A stretch of 64,000 bases of DNA from Gammaproteobacteria bacterium RIFCSPHIGHO2_12_FULL_35_23 (GCA_001801465.1 MGXT01000003.1:1-64000); one strand, 5' to 3'; shown: positions 8,764-17,109, counted from the stretch's first letter. A program made the numbers and translations. Notes: generated by a model from the letters alone, not told the origin.

Positions 8764-8898
8764 ATGTGTGCAGAATATAACAAAAAAAACACAATACCGG
8801 AGCTGCCCCGGTTCCCAGAAAGCAGCAGCCATGGGCGCGTCTTGTATAGCGGGCAGGGCGCTTCGCTCATGTGCTTAGTGAGATTGGTATCTAAATAG
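8764..8898 (+). CDS. Possible 44-aa small protein
   Basis: An ATG frame of 44 codons. Its middle (8795-8880) is strikingly GC-rich compared with the surroundings, while the frame stays open and uses ordinary amino acids (IPELPRFPESSSHGRV, then SGQGASLMCLVRLVSK). No strong Shine-Dalgarno is visible. It could be a real early gene under the divergent repressor, or the GC-rich stretch could be a structured RNA or imported scrap. I recognise no family. Confidence 0.35.
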   Translation: MCAEYNKKNTIPELPRFPESSSHGRVLYSGQGASLMCLVRLVSK

Positions 8899-8921
8899 TT
8901 TATTACAAAAAGAGAGTGTAG

Positions 8922-9095
8922 ATGGAAATGTTAAAAACTTTATGGGTTGATTATGGTAATGGAATTACTATCTATTACAAAGATCATGAATTATTAAAGC
9001 TTGTTTTGAGTATTGATAAGCAATACGAAAAAATTAAAGTTACTTCCATTTCAATAATGGAAGATATAAAAGTTGTAGAAGGTTTTATTAGTTAA
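8922..9095 (+). CDS. Possible 57-aa small hypothetical protein
   Basis: The frame MEMLKTLWVDYGNGITIYY... continues with alternating hydrophobic/charged residues (KVTSISIMEDIKVVEGFIS) that look like a small beta-rich soluble protein. A purine stretch (AGAGAG) lies a few bases upstream. It sits between the 44-aa frame and the 91-aa gene on the same strand. No family is recognised and the size leaves chance as an alternative. Confidence 0.45.
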   Translation: MEMLKTLWVDYGNGITIYYKDHELLKLVLSIDKQYEKIKVTSISIMEDIKVVEGFIS

Positions 9096-9183
9096 ATAAA
9101 ATTTAAAATTAGGTTAGGCAGTTTATAAAAAATTCCTAAGCTAATCCAAAATTAAGTTAATAGTTAAATATAGGAGAGATATT

Positions 9184-9459
9184 ATGAAAAATTATAGTAA
9201 GAATTTATTAAAAAGTATATTTATTGAATATGAGAAGTGTGCGTTTTATATATTCAATAAAAGACAGCAGCGTGATATTAAAAAAAGTAGAATAAAAATT
9301 ATTAAATTATATCGGAAAGCAAAAGCTGAAAGAAGAGCGCTTAATTTATTAAGAAAAAAACAACGCGTATTATCAATTTATAAATATCACCTTCAAAGAA
9401 AAAACAGAACCCAATCTTATATTGTCTCAAAATCAAGTAATAAGCTAATGGCGATTTAA
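9184..9459 (+). CDS. Small highly basic hypothetical protein
   Basis: 91 residues, with TATAGGAGAG before the ATG as a clear ribosome-binding site. The protein is very rich in Lys and Arg (long helical stretches such as KRQQRDIKKSRIKIIKLYRKAKAERR) with no hydrophobic segment. That composition would suit a nucleic-acid-binding accessory protein, but no domain is recognised. It precedes the next gene by about 40 bp on the same strand. Confidence 0.6.
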   Translation: MKNYSKNLLKSIFIEYEKCAFYIFNKRQQRDIKKSRIKIIKLYRKAKAERRALNLLRKKQRVLSIYKYHLQRKNRTQSYIVSKSSNKLMAI

Positions 9460-9499
9460 AAACTATTATAAACATTTATAAAATTAAAAGGAAAAAGAT

Positions 9500-10888
9500 A
9501 TGTTAAATACACAGCTTATAAGTAAAAATGTAGAGATAAACACTATCAATGGTACGCTTATTGGAGCTTTAGAGCAGGATTTAGTTTCTGCACCCAATAA
9601 ACCAATTAGCAAATTTGTTCATGTGTTGTATCAACATAGAGCTCTTTCACAACAAAGTAGAAACTATAAAGATGAAATGGATGTAGCAAAAAAATTAGCG
9701 ACTGATCTTGAGAAATTAGCCAATGAATATGATATAAATACTCATTTTAGTATTGATACAAGTGGTGAGCCTCTTGTGATTAAAGAACGACAAGGAGAGC
9801 ATGTTATTTTGCCGACTCACTTTGAGAAAGGCGCATATTTTAGTCACCCTCATGCAGATCATCAGATGGATATTTCAGCTGAACAGTTACCCAAAATAAA
9901 AGTAGGTCGATATACACGTTTTGGAAAAAATGTAGGGGTTAATGTTGGTGCTGATTTAACAATTGGTGAAGGGGTTTGGTTTTCACCCAATAGTTATGTA
10001 TTAAAACAAGATCATTGTCCTTACTCAAGGCCAGCAGTGGGTGCACGTACTGTTCGAATGACAAAATTACCAGCTATGAAAATATGCGACTATGCTTGGT
10101 TAGGAAAACTTTCAGAAGCAGGTTGGGATTGTGACTATGTTGGCAAATCCAGTATCATTGCAACACGAAGTTTTATTAATAGTTGGGTTAGTGATTATTC
10201 TCTTACCGGAAACCATGGTAAAATTATTCAATATTTTCCTTATAAAGCTGCTTTATTTGAGTTATGGGAGTGTGGCTTTGAGGAGATGCTAAAAATTGAT
10301 GATTGGTATCAGGTTAATGAAATATGGTTGAAGCAATACCATACCTTTTGTCAGGAAAATTCCTTTCATGAGCCAGTTTCTTTATTAAAAAATACTATGG
10401 CAAATTTATCAGTAGGTAAAAATGTTTTAGATCTCAATCCACAATATGGAGATGCAGTTTGTTATGCTGCTGGAAAGGGATTGAATGTTGACGTAATATC
10501 AATAGATAGAAAAAATTTTCCTGTGATATTGCAGCGTATTCAAGATTCAAGGTTTAATAATATCCGTCTAAGGGCTGACCTGGACTTAAGCAAACTACCA
10601 TTTGTTGATGGAAAATATTACTCATTACGTTATGCAATGAAAGGATATGACTTGGTTATTAATGACTTATGTAATCTTGAGGTGGATGATAATAATCTTG
10701 AGCGAAGAATGGCAGAGTCTTATCGAGTTGCTAAACCAGGCGGAAAAATATATTTCTCTGTTCAAGGTAACTATGATTTTTCAAAAATTGTAATCTTTGC
10801 CCAGCAGTTAAAGATGCACTGCACTGATTCAGGTTATGTTAGCCATCCAATTTGTGGCCGATGTGCAGCGATTGTATTTGAAAAGTGA
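9500..10888 (+). CDS. Hexapeptide-repeat / methyltransferase-like fusion protein
   Basis: 462 residues with AAAAGGAAAA upstream of the ATG. Residues about 130-240 show left-handed beta-helix features (IKVGRYTRFGKNVGVNVGADLTIGEG..., then YAWLGKL and YVGKSSIIATRSFI) like LbH acetyltransferases. Residues about 305-460 resemble a Rossmann methyltransferase: NVLDLNPQYGDAVCYAAG in the motif I position, VISIDR for strand 2, YDLVINDL for motif IV, then AKPGGKIYFSV. Motif I lacks the usual Gly-x-Gly, so SAM binding is uncertain. It is ten bases upstream of a DMT carrier and surely co-transcribed. I cannot name the substrate; a small-molecule maturation enzyme with dedicated exporter is one possible reading. 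Confidence 0.6.
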   Translation: MLNTQLISKNVEINTINGTLIGALEQDLVSAPNKPISKFVHVLYQHRALSQQSRNYKDEMDVAKKLATDLEKLANEYDINTHFSIDTSGEPLVIKERQGEHVILPTHFEKGAYFSHPHADHQMDISAEQLPKIKVGRYTRFGKNVGVNVGADLTIGEGVWFSPNSYVLKQDHCPYSRPAVGARTVRMTKLPAMKICDYAWLGKLSEAGWDCDYVGKSSIIATRSFINSWVSDYSLTGNHGKIIQYFPYKAALFELWECGFEEMLKIDDWYQVNEIWLKQYHTFCQENSFHEPVSLLKNTMANLSVGKNVLDLNPQYGDAVCYAAGKGLNVDVISIDRKNFPVILQRIQDSRFNNIRLRADLDLSKLPFVDGKYYSLRYAMKGYDLVINDLCNLEVDDNNLERRMAESYRVAKPGGKIYFSVQGNYDFSKIVIFAQQLKMHCTDSGYVSHPICGRCAAIVFEK

Positions 10889-10897
10889 GGGAATAGA

Positions 10898-11821
10898 ATG
10901 GCACAATTTTATTTAATATTAGCGGCAATATTTTGGGGTGGGAATTACGTTGTAAGTAGCGTGCTAGTTTTTCATATTCCTCCTATTTTATTGGCTGAAA
11001 TCCGTTGGCTGATTGCATCGATTATTTTGATCATGCTTTACCACAAAGTGGTTATTGCTGAATGGCAGGCTATTCGTGTTACCTGGCCACAGCTAACATT
11101 TTTTGCTATTTTTGGTCCAGTGCTATTTCCACTTTTTTTATACATTGGATTACAATATACAAGCGCTTTAAATGCAGCAATTTTATTATCATCATCACCA
11201 GCACTCGTATTAATAATCAATGCTATTCTTTTTAAAGATAAAATTACTAAAGGAAATATCTGGGGTGTAGTGCTTAGTACTATGGGGGTCATGTATTTAT
11301 TGTTACATGGCCATATTTTTGATCTAACGACATTCCACATTGGATATGGCGAATTTTTTGCTTTTTTATCTGCAGTCAGTTGGGCAATTTATTGTGCCTG
11401 TTTGCGTTTCAAAGCAAAAACATATTCACCACAATCATTTATAACAGTTTCTTCTATTATTGGTGCTATCATTTTGCTGCCTTGTGTATTATTAAGTAGT
11501 AAAACTTACACTTATCTTCCTACTATGCACATTGATTATAAGCTGTTATTAGGAATAGGATACTTAGCGATTTTTCCCTCTGTGTTGTCGTATAAGTTTT
11601 GGGGAAAAGGCATTGCAATAATTGGCGCCACTCGTGGTGAAGTGTTTACACATTTAGTGCCATTGTCAGGAGCATTGTTGAGCGTCATATTTTTGCATAC
11701 GCAACTAGAATTTTATCATTATATAGGTTGTACTTTTATTATTTTAGGAATTATTCTATGTAGTCATAAGAAATTTAATTCTATAGATTCCATTAAAAAA
11801 TCAGCTGAATTAATAAGTTAG
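10898..11821 (+). CDS. EamA-type DMT-superfamily transporter
   Basis: 307 residues with ten predicted helices in two repeats, the second repeat ending GEVFTHLVPLSGALLSVIFLHT.L, which is the standard EamA pattern. The first helix begins AAIFWGGNYVVSS, also typical. It follows the fusion gene by ten bases with GTGAGGGAATAG as ribosome-binding region. Substrate unknown; metabolite efflux is the family norm. Confidence 0.85.
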   Translation: MAQFYLILAAIFWGGNYVVSSVLVFHIPPILLAEIRWLIASIILIMLYHKVVIAEWQAIRVTWPQLTFFAIFGPVLFPLFLYIGLQYTSALNAAILLSSSPALVLIINAILFKDKITKGNIWGVVLSTMGVMYLLLHGHIFDLTTFHIGYGEFFAFLSAVSWAIYCACLRFKAKTYSPQSFITVSSIIGAIILLPCVLLSSKTYTYLPTMHIDYKLLLGIGYLAIFPSVLSYKFWGKGIAIIGATRGEVFTHLVPLSGALLSVIFLHTQLEFYHYIGCTFIILGIILCSHKKFNSIDSIKKSAELIS

Positions 11822-11982
11822 AAGCAAGCTATCAGAATATGGGATGTTCTTTTAAATTTTAAAAACGCTTATTTTTAGTCATGAAAATACTTATTTAGAG
11901 CTTCCAATCGATTGCTATATAGACTTTATATTGAAGTGAAAAATCTGTTGCTTTTAAGTATCTATGATCATAGAGGTTATTT

Positions 11983-12864
11983 ATGCAATGTAAGTTGTTA
12001 TTAGAGAAAAATAGAAATTTTTCACCAACATATAGTAAAAATCTATCGAATCATTTATCAATGGCATTGATTGCTTTAGAACGCATGGGAGCTAATTTAT
12101 CTAGACTTAATGGATATTTTGAAGCTTCTGTCATTAAATATAGATTAAATATTTTTTCAATAAGTACCAATAAAATTGAATTGTCAAATTGGCAAAATTA
12201 CTTGGGTGATAGAAAAGAGTTTTTTACATATTGTTCTTTTTTTAATAAAGAATTAGGGAGAATAGGTGTAAATAACTTACTTAAAATATATATCCCTATG
12301 TTAATGCCTGGTGTTGGTGCCCAGGCATTTCATTGTATTATACGTTTAGCCTATGCAATTGATGCAAAGGATAATCAGGAAATAGTATTTTCGTTGGCAT
12401 ATTGGGCATCAACGTATTGGCCAATACAAATCAAAAGTGATAATCATTCGATTTCAGTAAGCATTGAAGATTATTTAAGTCATCTTTCAAAATTAAGGGA
12501 CTTAGAGGTAGTAGTACCTCAGGGCAATATTGAAGATAGAATGAAAAGTCTTTGCCAGCAGGCAAGTTTTTTGGAAGTTTTGAGTAATTTTCGATTATTA
12601 GAAGAGGTAAATTTGTCTAATATATCAGAGTTATCTATTAGACTTTATTTAGTTACTAAAAATTTTACAATATTACATGCAGTAACTAGTTGCCATGCTA
12701 TGCGGCTTATTTTGCCTTTCTTAGAAAATTCCAATCAGGCGTTTATTTATTATTGGAATGCTCTATGCGTAGCGTACCTTATAGAAAAGGCACCCACGTT
12801 ATCTTTACCTAAAAAATTAGAAATGTTACTAATTTGGGATGAGATTAAAAAAAGGCGATTATGA
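11983..12864 (+). CDS. Questin oxidase-like (DUF4243) protein, C-terminus shifted out of frame
   Basis: 293 residues starting with GAGGTTATTT before ATG. The pattern SNHLSMALIALERMGA, then AFHCIIRLAYAIDAKD and SLAYWASTYWP, matches the questin oxidase-like family. The frame ends at WDEIKKRRL, but an adjacent frame at 12861 continues with a sequence that looks like the family's C-terminal end (SEDEHIIKLAYSSW). The switch lies at a run of seven A (12847-12853). An extra A or a -1 slip there would restore a roughly 332-residue protein. Family members act on aromatic polyketides in fungi; the bacterial role is unknown. Confidence 0.65.
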   Translation: MQCKLLLEKNRNFSPTYSKNLSNHLSMALIALERMGANLSRLNGYFEASVIKYRLNIFSISTNKIELSNWQNYLGDRKEFFTYCSFFNKELGRIGVNNLLKIYIPMLMPGVGAQAFHCIIRLAYAIDAKDNQEIVFSLAYWASTYWPIQIKSDNHSISVSIEDYLSHLSKLRDLEVVVPQGNIEDRMKSLCQQASFLEVLSNFRLLEEVNLSNISELSIRLYLVTKNFTILHAVTSCHAMRLILPFLENSNQAFIYYWNALCVAYLIEKAPTLSLPKKLEMLLIWDEIKKRRL

Positions 12865-12974
12865 GCGAAGATGAGCATATAATAAAATTAGCATATTCCT
12901 CTTGGCAAGAGGATATGCACTACCACAAACCCTTTTATCAACAAGCCGCTACTATTTTATTCATGGATCGGTAA
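12861..12974 (+). CDS. C-terminal fragment of the questin oxidase-like gene, or coupled ORF
   Basis: 37 codons beginning at an ATG that overlaps the upstream stop (ATGA). The sequence SEDEHIIKLAYSSWQEDM and FYQQAATILF reads like the natural end of DUF4243 proteins, where an acidic-His segment followed by IKLVY is common. So this probably is the displaced end of the preceding gene rather than an independent gene. A separately translated peptide is less likely. Confidence 0.45.
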   Translation: MSEDEHIIKLAYSSWQEDMHYHKPFYQQAATILFMDR

Positions 12975-12977
12975 GAT

Positions 12978-13745
12978 ATGAAAAAAGAACTCGCTATCAT
13001 AACAGGCGCTACTAGTGGTATTGGAAGGGGATTAACTATAACTCTTACTGCCAGAGGAATTACTGTACTTGCTATCGGACGGAATACCGAAAAGCTAGCT
13101 GAATTAACCAAATTACCAGATAGTATTCGAATTGTTCCTTACAAATGCGACATTACTCGCGAAATAGATATTGTAACAGTTGTAGATCGTGTGCGTGCAT
13201 TTAATGATACTCATGAATTAAAATACTTAGTTCATAATGCCACGGTATTAGATCCTATTAAACCGCTTACCGACGTTACTGCTAAAGAATTAAATATGCA
13301 AATAGACGTCAATGTTACTGGGCCTATGTTACTAACTAATAAACTTTTACAATATTTTAAAAAAGAAGCCCGTATATTGTTTATTTCAACAGGAGCAAGC
13401 CGTACCGCAATAACAAATGTAGTTCCCCATTGCGCGGCTAAAGCAGCGCAAGCTATTTTGGCTAAAGGCTATAAAGATGAGCTTAAAAATAGAGAAATAT
13501 TAGCGGGTATTGTAGAGCCGGGAATTACAGACACGCCTGCGCAAGCGTATGTTAGAAGCTTATCTTCTGATGTGTTACCTTTTGCTGATATTGCTAGAAA
13601 AATTTACAATGAAGATGGCTTGTCTACATCAGCTGATTGCGCAAAATTACTATCTACTTTGTTATGCGATGTTGAAAAAAATAAATTTAGTGATATATGG
13701 CCTTGGCAATTAACTAATAAAGAACATTTAGAGTATTTAAAATGA
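12978..13745 (+). CDS. SDR-family oxidoreductase with atypical active site
   Basis: 255 residues with the cofactor motif TGATSGIGRG (9-18), CDIT for the adenine pocket, and HNATV (86-90) for the NNAG position. The catalytic Ser region is ISTGAS (136-141), but the YxxxK motif reads HCAAK (151-155): Lys155 is kept and the Tyr is His151. Most SDRs need the Tyr, so activity may be altered or lost. The start has AAGAT before ATG, and the stop overlaps the next start by ATGA, implying translational coupling. Overall it resembles small carbonyl or sepiapterin-type reductases. Substrate unknown. Confidence 0.8.
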   Translation: MKKELAIITGATSGIGRGLTITLTARGITVLAIGRNTEKLAELTKLPDSIRIVPYKCDITREIDIVTVVDRVRAFNDTHELKYLVHNATVLDPIKPLTDVTAKELNMQIDVNVTGPMLLTNKLLQYFKKEARILFISTGASRTAITNVVPHCAAKAAQAILAKGYKDELKNREILAGIVEPGITDTPAQAYVRSLSSDVLPFADIARKIYNEDGLSTSADCAKLLSTLLCDVEKNKFSDIWPWQLTNKEHLEYLK

Positions 13746-14041
13746 AAAGTATTTTATGCTATGGAGATTCTAACACCTGGGGTTTTGATCCTAATCAATA
13801 TAATCCTAATACAGAAGCTTTTGCCCATTGTTCTAGAGATGTTCGTTGGACAGGCAGATTACAGAGGTTACTAGGTGGTGATTATTATGTCATTGAAGCA
13901 GGCTTAAGAGAGGCTGAAGAAATAGCATAGGGTCTTGAAGATTTAATACTAACTATTAAAAGTTTACCCACAGAAGCCCAGTGGAAATATGTAGCCAGTG
14001 GTTCTGCTCACAATAAATTTCCCTGGTGGGGCAATGAATAA
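13742..14041 (+). pseudogene. Broken GDSL/SGNH esterase
   Basis: The frame opens with MKSILCYGDSNTWGFDP, the block I (GDS) motif of SGNH hydrolases with the nucleophilic Ser. After 62 codons there is an in-frame TAG (13928-13930); reading on in the same frame gives GLEDLILTIKSLP and a finish NKFPWWGNE at TAA 14039. The total is about 100 codons, half the usual size, so the middle with blocks III-V (Asp/His) is deleted as well as nonsense-interrupted. It is coupled by ATGA to the SDR upstream. It is not a functional esterase. Confidence 0.7.
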
Positions 14042-14054
14042 TTAAGAAACAAGT

Positions 14055-14798
14055 ATGGGAATTACATTTTTTAATGATCAAGAATTTTTGATCAAAGGAT
14101 TAGTATTAAACTTGAGCTTTTCTGATATATCTGAAGTGAGCCGTGAGTTGGAAACAGCTTTAGACTTTGAACGTATCTATTCAGAAACAGGTGAAATAGT
14201 TTTGCATAATGACACCATAAGCAAGGATTTATTTATTCGCTTATTTCAGTCAGACACAGCGCAGTCATTATCCGAGGATCATCTGGTTATTTTCTATTTA
14301 AACAATGCGGCGCGATTTCATGAATTATGTAAAAGATTAAAATTAGCAGGCGCTAAACAAGTGACGGCATTTAATCCTTATTGGGATGATTTTGGGTCAA
14401 CATTTATTATTGCTAATAAATTTCGTTTGGTTTTATGTCCAGGTAATTATCCTGGTTATCGAGCACGCATTGCGGCACCAACAAGTGACTTGGAACAAGT
14501 AAAAAGTAATTTAACACATCATTTAGGTTTAAAGTGTATCGATGATTTTGAAAATCATCGGGGTTTTGATGGGGTAATGATGGCAAGTCGAGCGCCGATT
14601 GATTGTCATTTAGAATTTACGTACTGTCATCACGAAAAGTTGCCCGTTTATTACGACTGTAGTCATCAGGTAAGCTTTTTATTAGAGGAGCCTTTGCCTG
14701 ACTTAATGAAGCCAATGGATAGTTACTATAAGTTTGACTTTATTCGGCCTGATACTGCTTTGGCCAGGGCTTGTCTTTCTATAAAACCAATTCAATAA
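14055..14798 (+). CDS. Two-domain VOC (glyoxalase/dioxygenase-fold) protein
   Basis: 247 residues made of two VOC-like modules. The first holds LVIFYLNNAARFHELCKRL, then FNPYWDDFGSTFIIANKFRLVLCPG, which is the common PYWD..G.TF.DP.G..V pattern. The second (from about residue 138) starts RIAAPTSDLEQVKSNLTHHLGL and resembles YycE-type proteins. Both lack an obvious full metal triad, so it could be a binding or resistance protein rather than an enzyme. It stands 13 bp after the broken esterase on the same strand. Confidence 0.65.
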   Translation: MGITFFNDQEFLIKGLVLNLSFSDISEVSRELETALDFERIYSETGEIVLHNDTISKDLFIRLFQSDTAQSLSEDHLVIFYLNNAARFHELCKRLKLAGAKQVTAFNPYWDDFGSTFIIANKFRLVLCPGNYPGYRARIAAPTSDLEQVKSNLTHHLGLKCIDDFENHRGFDGVMMASRAPIDCHLEFTYCHHEKLPVYYDCSHQVSFLLEEPLPDLMKPMDSYYKFDFIRPDTALARACLSIKPIQ

Positions 14799-14887
14799 CT
14801 AGTAATACGATGCAGGCAAGTAAAGAAAAGCAACAACAGTAAGGCATTAGTTTCATTACCATTTTAGCCAGGTGGCTGAGAAAATGA

Positions 14888-15016
14888 ATGGTCATTATTT
14901 TAATGCAGCGCCTTATATTGAGTTAAGCCCTATTGATGGGGAGTTAATTTTGATGAACAGGCACATTTAATATTTGCTGAACATATGGGAAGAATAGTAC
15001 AAAGTATTTGGTAAGT
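14888..15016 (+). pseudogene. Short frameshifted coding remnant
   Basis: Two overlapping frames read as if they once belonged together: MNGHYFNAAPYIELSPIDGE in one, and DEQAHLIFAEHMGRIVQSIW in another ending at TAA 15014-15016. Continuity of sense across the frame change suggests a decayed 3' end of a gene. I do not recognise the family. No intact gene fits in the 14799-15020 interval. Confidence 0.35.
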
Positions 15017-15020
15017 AGCC

Positions 15021-15506
15021 ATGAAAAGTAGTCTTAAAAAAATTGATAGTTGTAATATTTCTTTGTTAAAAAATATTAAGCTACATGAAAACCAGGAACA
15101 GTATTTTAGTGATGGAGAGGTGTTTGAGAAATATGCGGATAACCCAAAAAAGTATTTAATCGGTATGTTTGGCGAGGAAGAGATAATAGGGTGTTTTTAC
15201 TTAGATTTTGAAGAAAATAATTTAGATCAATACTTTTCGAATAAGTCATTAGTTGTTTTAAAAGGGTTATCGATTAGGCATAATTTTCAAGGCAAGGGAA
15301 TAGGTAAATTAGCAATATTAGAATTCTTGGATACTGTGCCAAATTTACATTTTAATAAGAAGATAGAGATAATAGTTCTAAGTGTGAATTGCAAAAACAT
15401 TGCAGCACAGAGATTATATAAGTCCGCGGGGTTTATTGATACGCATGAAATTTATTATGGAGGGAAAGCAGGCCCTCAACATGTGTATTATATCAATGTA
15501 AGTTAA
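15021..15506 (+). CDS. GNAT-family N-acetyltransferase
   Basis: 161 residues with a clean GNAT core: LIGMFGEEEIIGCFYLDFE, then LKGLSIRHNFQGKGIGKLAILEFL, where the acetyl-CoA loop is QGKGIG, and the terminal NCKNIAAQRLYKSAGFI. It starts shortly after the decayed remnant. Acceptor unknown. Cargo genes of this sort are common in accessory regions. Confidence 0.85.
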   Translation: MKSSLKKIDSCNISLLKNIKLHENQEQYFSDGEVFEKYADNPKKYLIGMFGEEEIIGCFYLDFEENNLDQYFSNKSLVVLKGLSIRHNFQGKGIGKLAILEFLDTVPNLHFNKKIEIIVLSVNCKNIAAQRLYKSAGFIDTHEIYYGGKAGPQHVYYINVS

Positions 15507-15678
15507 GGTTCTACAGTCTAGCTAGATAAAAGCTTAGCCCGCCTAAATATTTAATTTCTAGTAGCAGCCAATGAAATCATAATATTTATGATTTCATAAT
15601 CATGATTCTATCAGCTTAAGTTTTTTGAAAATTATTTTTTAAATAGATAAGAGGCATTCTTAGATAGAGGAGGGGTGT

Positions 15679-16050
15679 TTGGAATTAAACATAAAGCGTG
15701 AATATGTTCGTGAAAGATTGCGTCAATGGGGTAGTTGGTCTAGAGTAATTTTAACGAGAGGTTTGGGTTTTTCTAGTAAATCAATGATTGGAAAAATATG
15801 TGATAGTAAAGGACTTGTTATTAAAGGTACTGCTGATAGCGTAGCGCCCCAAAATAAACTAGCCGAGGAAATTGATTCGTTAATTGAGGAGCTAAGATTA
15901 TTTTTACCCAAGTCTGCAAAAATTTTGGGTATACATTATGTTTATGAAGGGAGTATTAAAAATAAAGTTAAAAAAGCGAAAATTCCAAGGGCAACATACT
16001 TTTATTACCTTGATATAGCAGAGAATTGGCTCATGGGGCATCTAAATTGA
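15679..16050 (+). CDS. Small helical protein, antitermination-Q-like
   Basis: 123 residues starting at TTG, chosen because a very strong GAGGAGGGG lies three bases upstream. The pattern YVRERLRQWGSWSR, then GFSSKSMIGKICDSKG and a C-terminal ATYFYYLDIAENWLMGHL, resembles phage late antiterminator (Q/DUF1133-type) proteins in layout. The resemblance is by eye only. It would fit a prophage-derived region bounded by an integrase remnant and an excisionase-like gene. Confident as a gene, less so for function. Confidence 0.55.
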   Translation: MELNIKREYVRERLRQWGSWSRVILTRGLGFSSKSMIGKICDSKGLVIKGTADSVAPQNKLAEEIDSLIEELRLFLPKSAKILGIHYVYEGSIKNKVKKAKIPRATYFYYLDIAENWLMGHLN

Positions 16051-16092
16051 TTCCACTATAAATCGATCAATTTTTATCTATCTTCACTTTCA

Positions 16093-16239
16093 ATGCTTAT
16101 TTTTGACCCATTAGCTAATGTAGTATGCGATGCTATCATTTACGGTGTTTACAAACGATATCTAATTAAAGAAAGCAATATGTTTATAACAAGCGTTTTA
16201 TTAAATGGTATAGGCTTCAGCATTGTCGTACTACTGTAA
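16093..16239 (+). CDS. Possible 48-aa small membrane peptide
   Basis: A short frame, MLIFDPLANVVCDAIIYGVYKRYLIKES, followed by a hydrophobic end (SVLLNGIGFSIVVLL). It lacks a clear ribosome-binding site. The hydrophobic tail could span a membrane. The 16240-16632 stretch after it holds nothing I can support as a gene. Confidence 0.3.
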   Translation: MLIFDPLANVVCDAIIYGVYKRYLIKESNMFITSVLLNGIGFSIVVLL

Positions 16240-16632
16240 GAGATCAAAATTTTTTCACAAGAAATCTGAGCACTCAAATAACCCTATATACACCTCATAA
16301 TGCTTGTTAAACCAGTGTGATACCTAATGACACCCAAAGACACTTAGTCTAAGAAAATTTATTTTTTTTAAAGCAGTAAATTGAACCTATATGAACGTGA
16401 AAGAACTTCCATGATCTCTAAATATTTAGATAACGAGTAAAGTTGGTATCAAATTTGCATTTTTTTACAAAAAAGTTTATTCTACAAACGTTATCGCTGG
16501 AAAAGCGCCTTTTAAAAATTACTATTCCATCAATACATAATTCCAATCGTCATATTGCAAATTGAATCACTATCATTGATAGGCGATATTCTTTTATTCA
16601 TTCATAAATAATAATTAAAATAGGTAGGTATC

Positions 16633-16863
16633 ATGAAAACAAAAAATCAAGAGGCCATAAAACGACTGTTCACTGAGCAGGAAGCAGCAGAATATCTTGG
16701 CGTGAGTCGTTCTTATCTAAGACAAGATAGAATGCAGGAACTTATAAATAATAGAACGCCAGGTCCTCATTATTGTCGGTTCGGCAAAATGATTCGGTAT
16801 ACTAAAGAAGCATTGGATGCTTGGATTGAAAGGCACATTATATTGCGAGCTAAAAATGAATAA
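16633..16863 (+). CDS. Excisionase/AlpA-like helix-turn-helix protein
   Basis: 76 residues with TAGGTAGG before the ATG. The sequence LFTEQEAAEYLGVSRSYLRQDR is a MerR-type winged HTH start (HTH_17), followed by the wing GPHYCRFGKMIRYTKEALDAWIERH, the usual excisionase signature. Such proteins direct excision or act as transcription factors of integrated elements. It lies about 170 bp from the 3' end of a tRNA-Met gene, a favoured attachment site. This supports an element boundary here. Confidence 0.8.
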   Translation: MKTKNQEAIKRLFTEQEAAEYLGVSRSYLRQDRMQELINNRTPGPHYCRFGKMIRYTKEALDAWIERHIILRAKNE

Positions 16864-17032
16864 TTTGCTAAAGGTGAATTATTTTAAGTGCGCGGTCAAA
16901 TAATAGACATCAAAGTTTTTTACAAGGAAGGTTAATTAATTTATCTAATCTATTGCCTGCACTTCATTAGCACTTCAGAAATTCTCTAAGTTCTCAAGCG
17001 TAAAAAATTTCAGTGTAACTACTTGATTTATA

Positions 17033-17109
17033 TGGTGGCTATGCCTGGGCTCGAACCAGGGACACCAGCATTATGAATGCTGTGCTCTAACCAACTGAGC
17101 TACATAGCC
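17033..17109 (-). tRNA. tRNA-Met (anticodon CAT)
   Basis: The reverse strand gives GGCTATG...CATAGCC acceptor arms, D-arm GTAGCTCAGTTGGTTAGAGC, anticodon arm CAGCATTCATAATGCTG with CAT in the loop, a T-arm with GGTTCGAGCCC and an encoded CCA. All four arms pair. An elongator Met tRNA is most likely, because the acceptor stem starts with a paired G; a tRNA-Ile2 with modified CAU is possible. Its 3' end faces the accessory region at lower coordinates. Confidence 0.93.

Noticed and set aside
17033-17109. Initiator tRNA-fMet
   Set aside because: The first acceptor pair is a normal G-C; bacterial initiators have a mismatch there, so elongator Met (or Ile2) is more likely.
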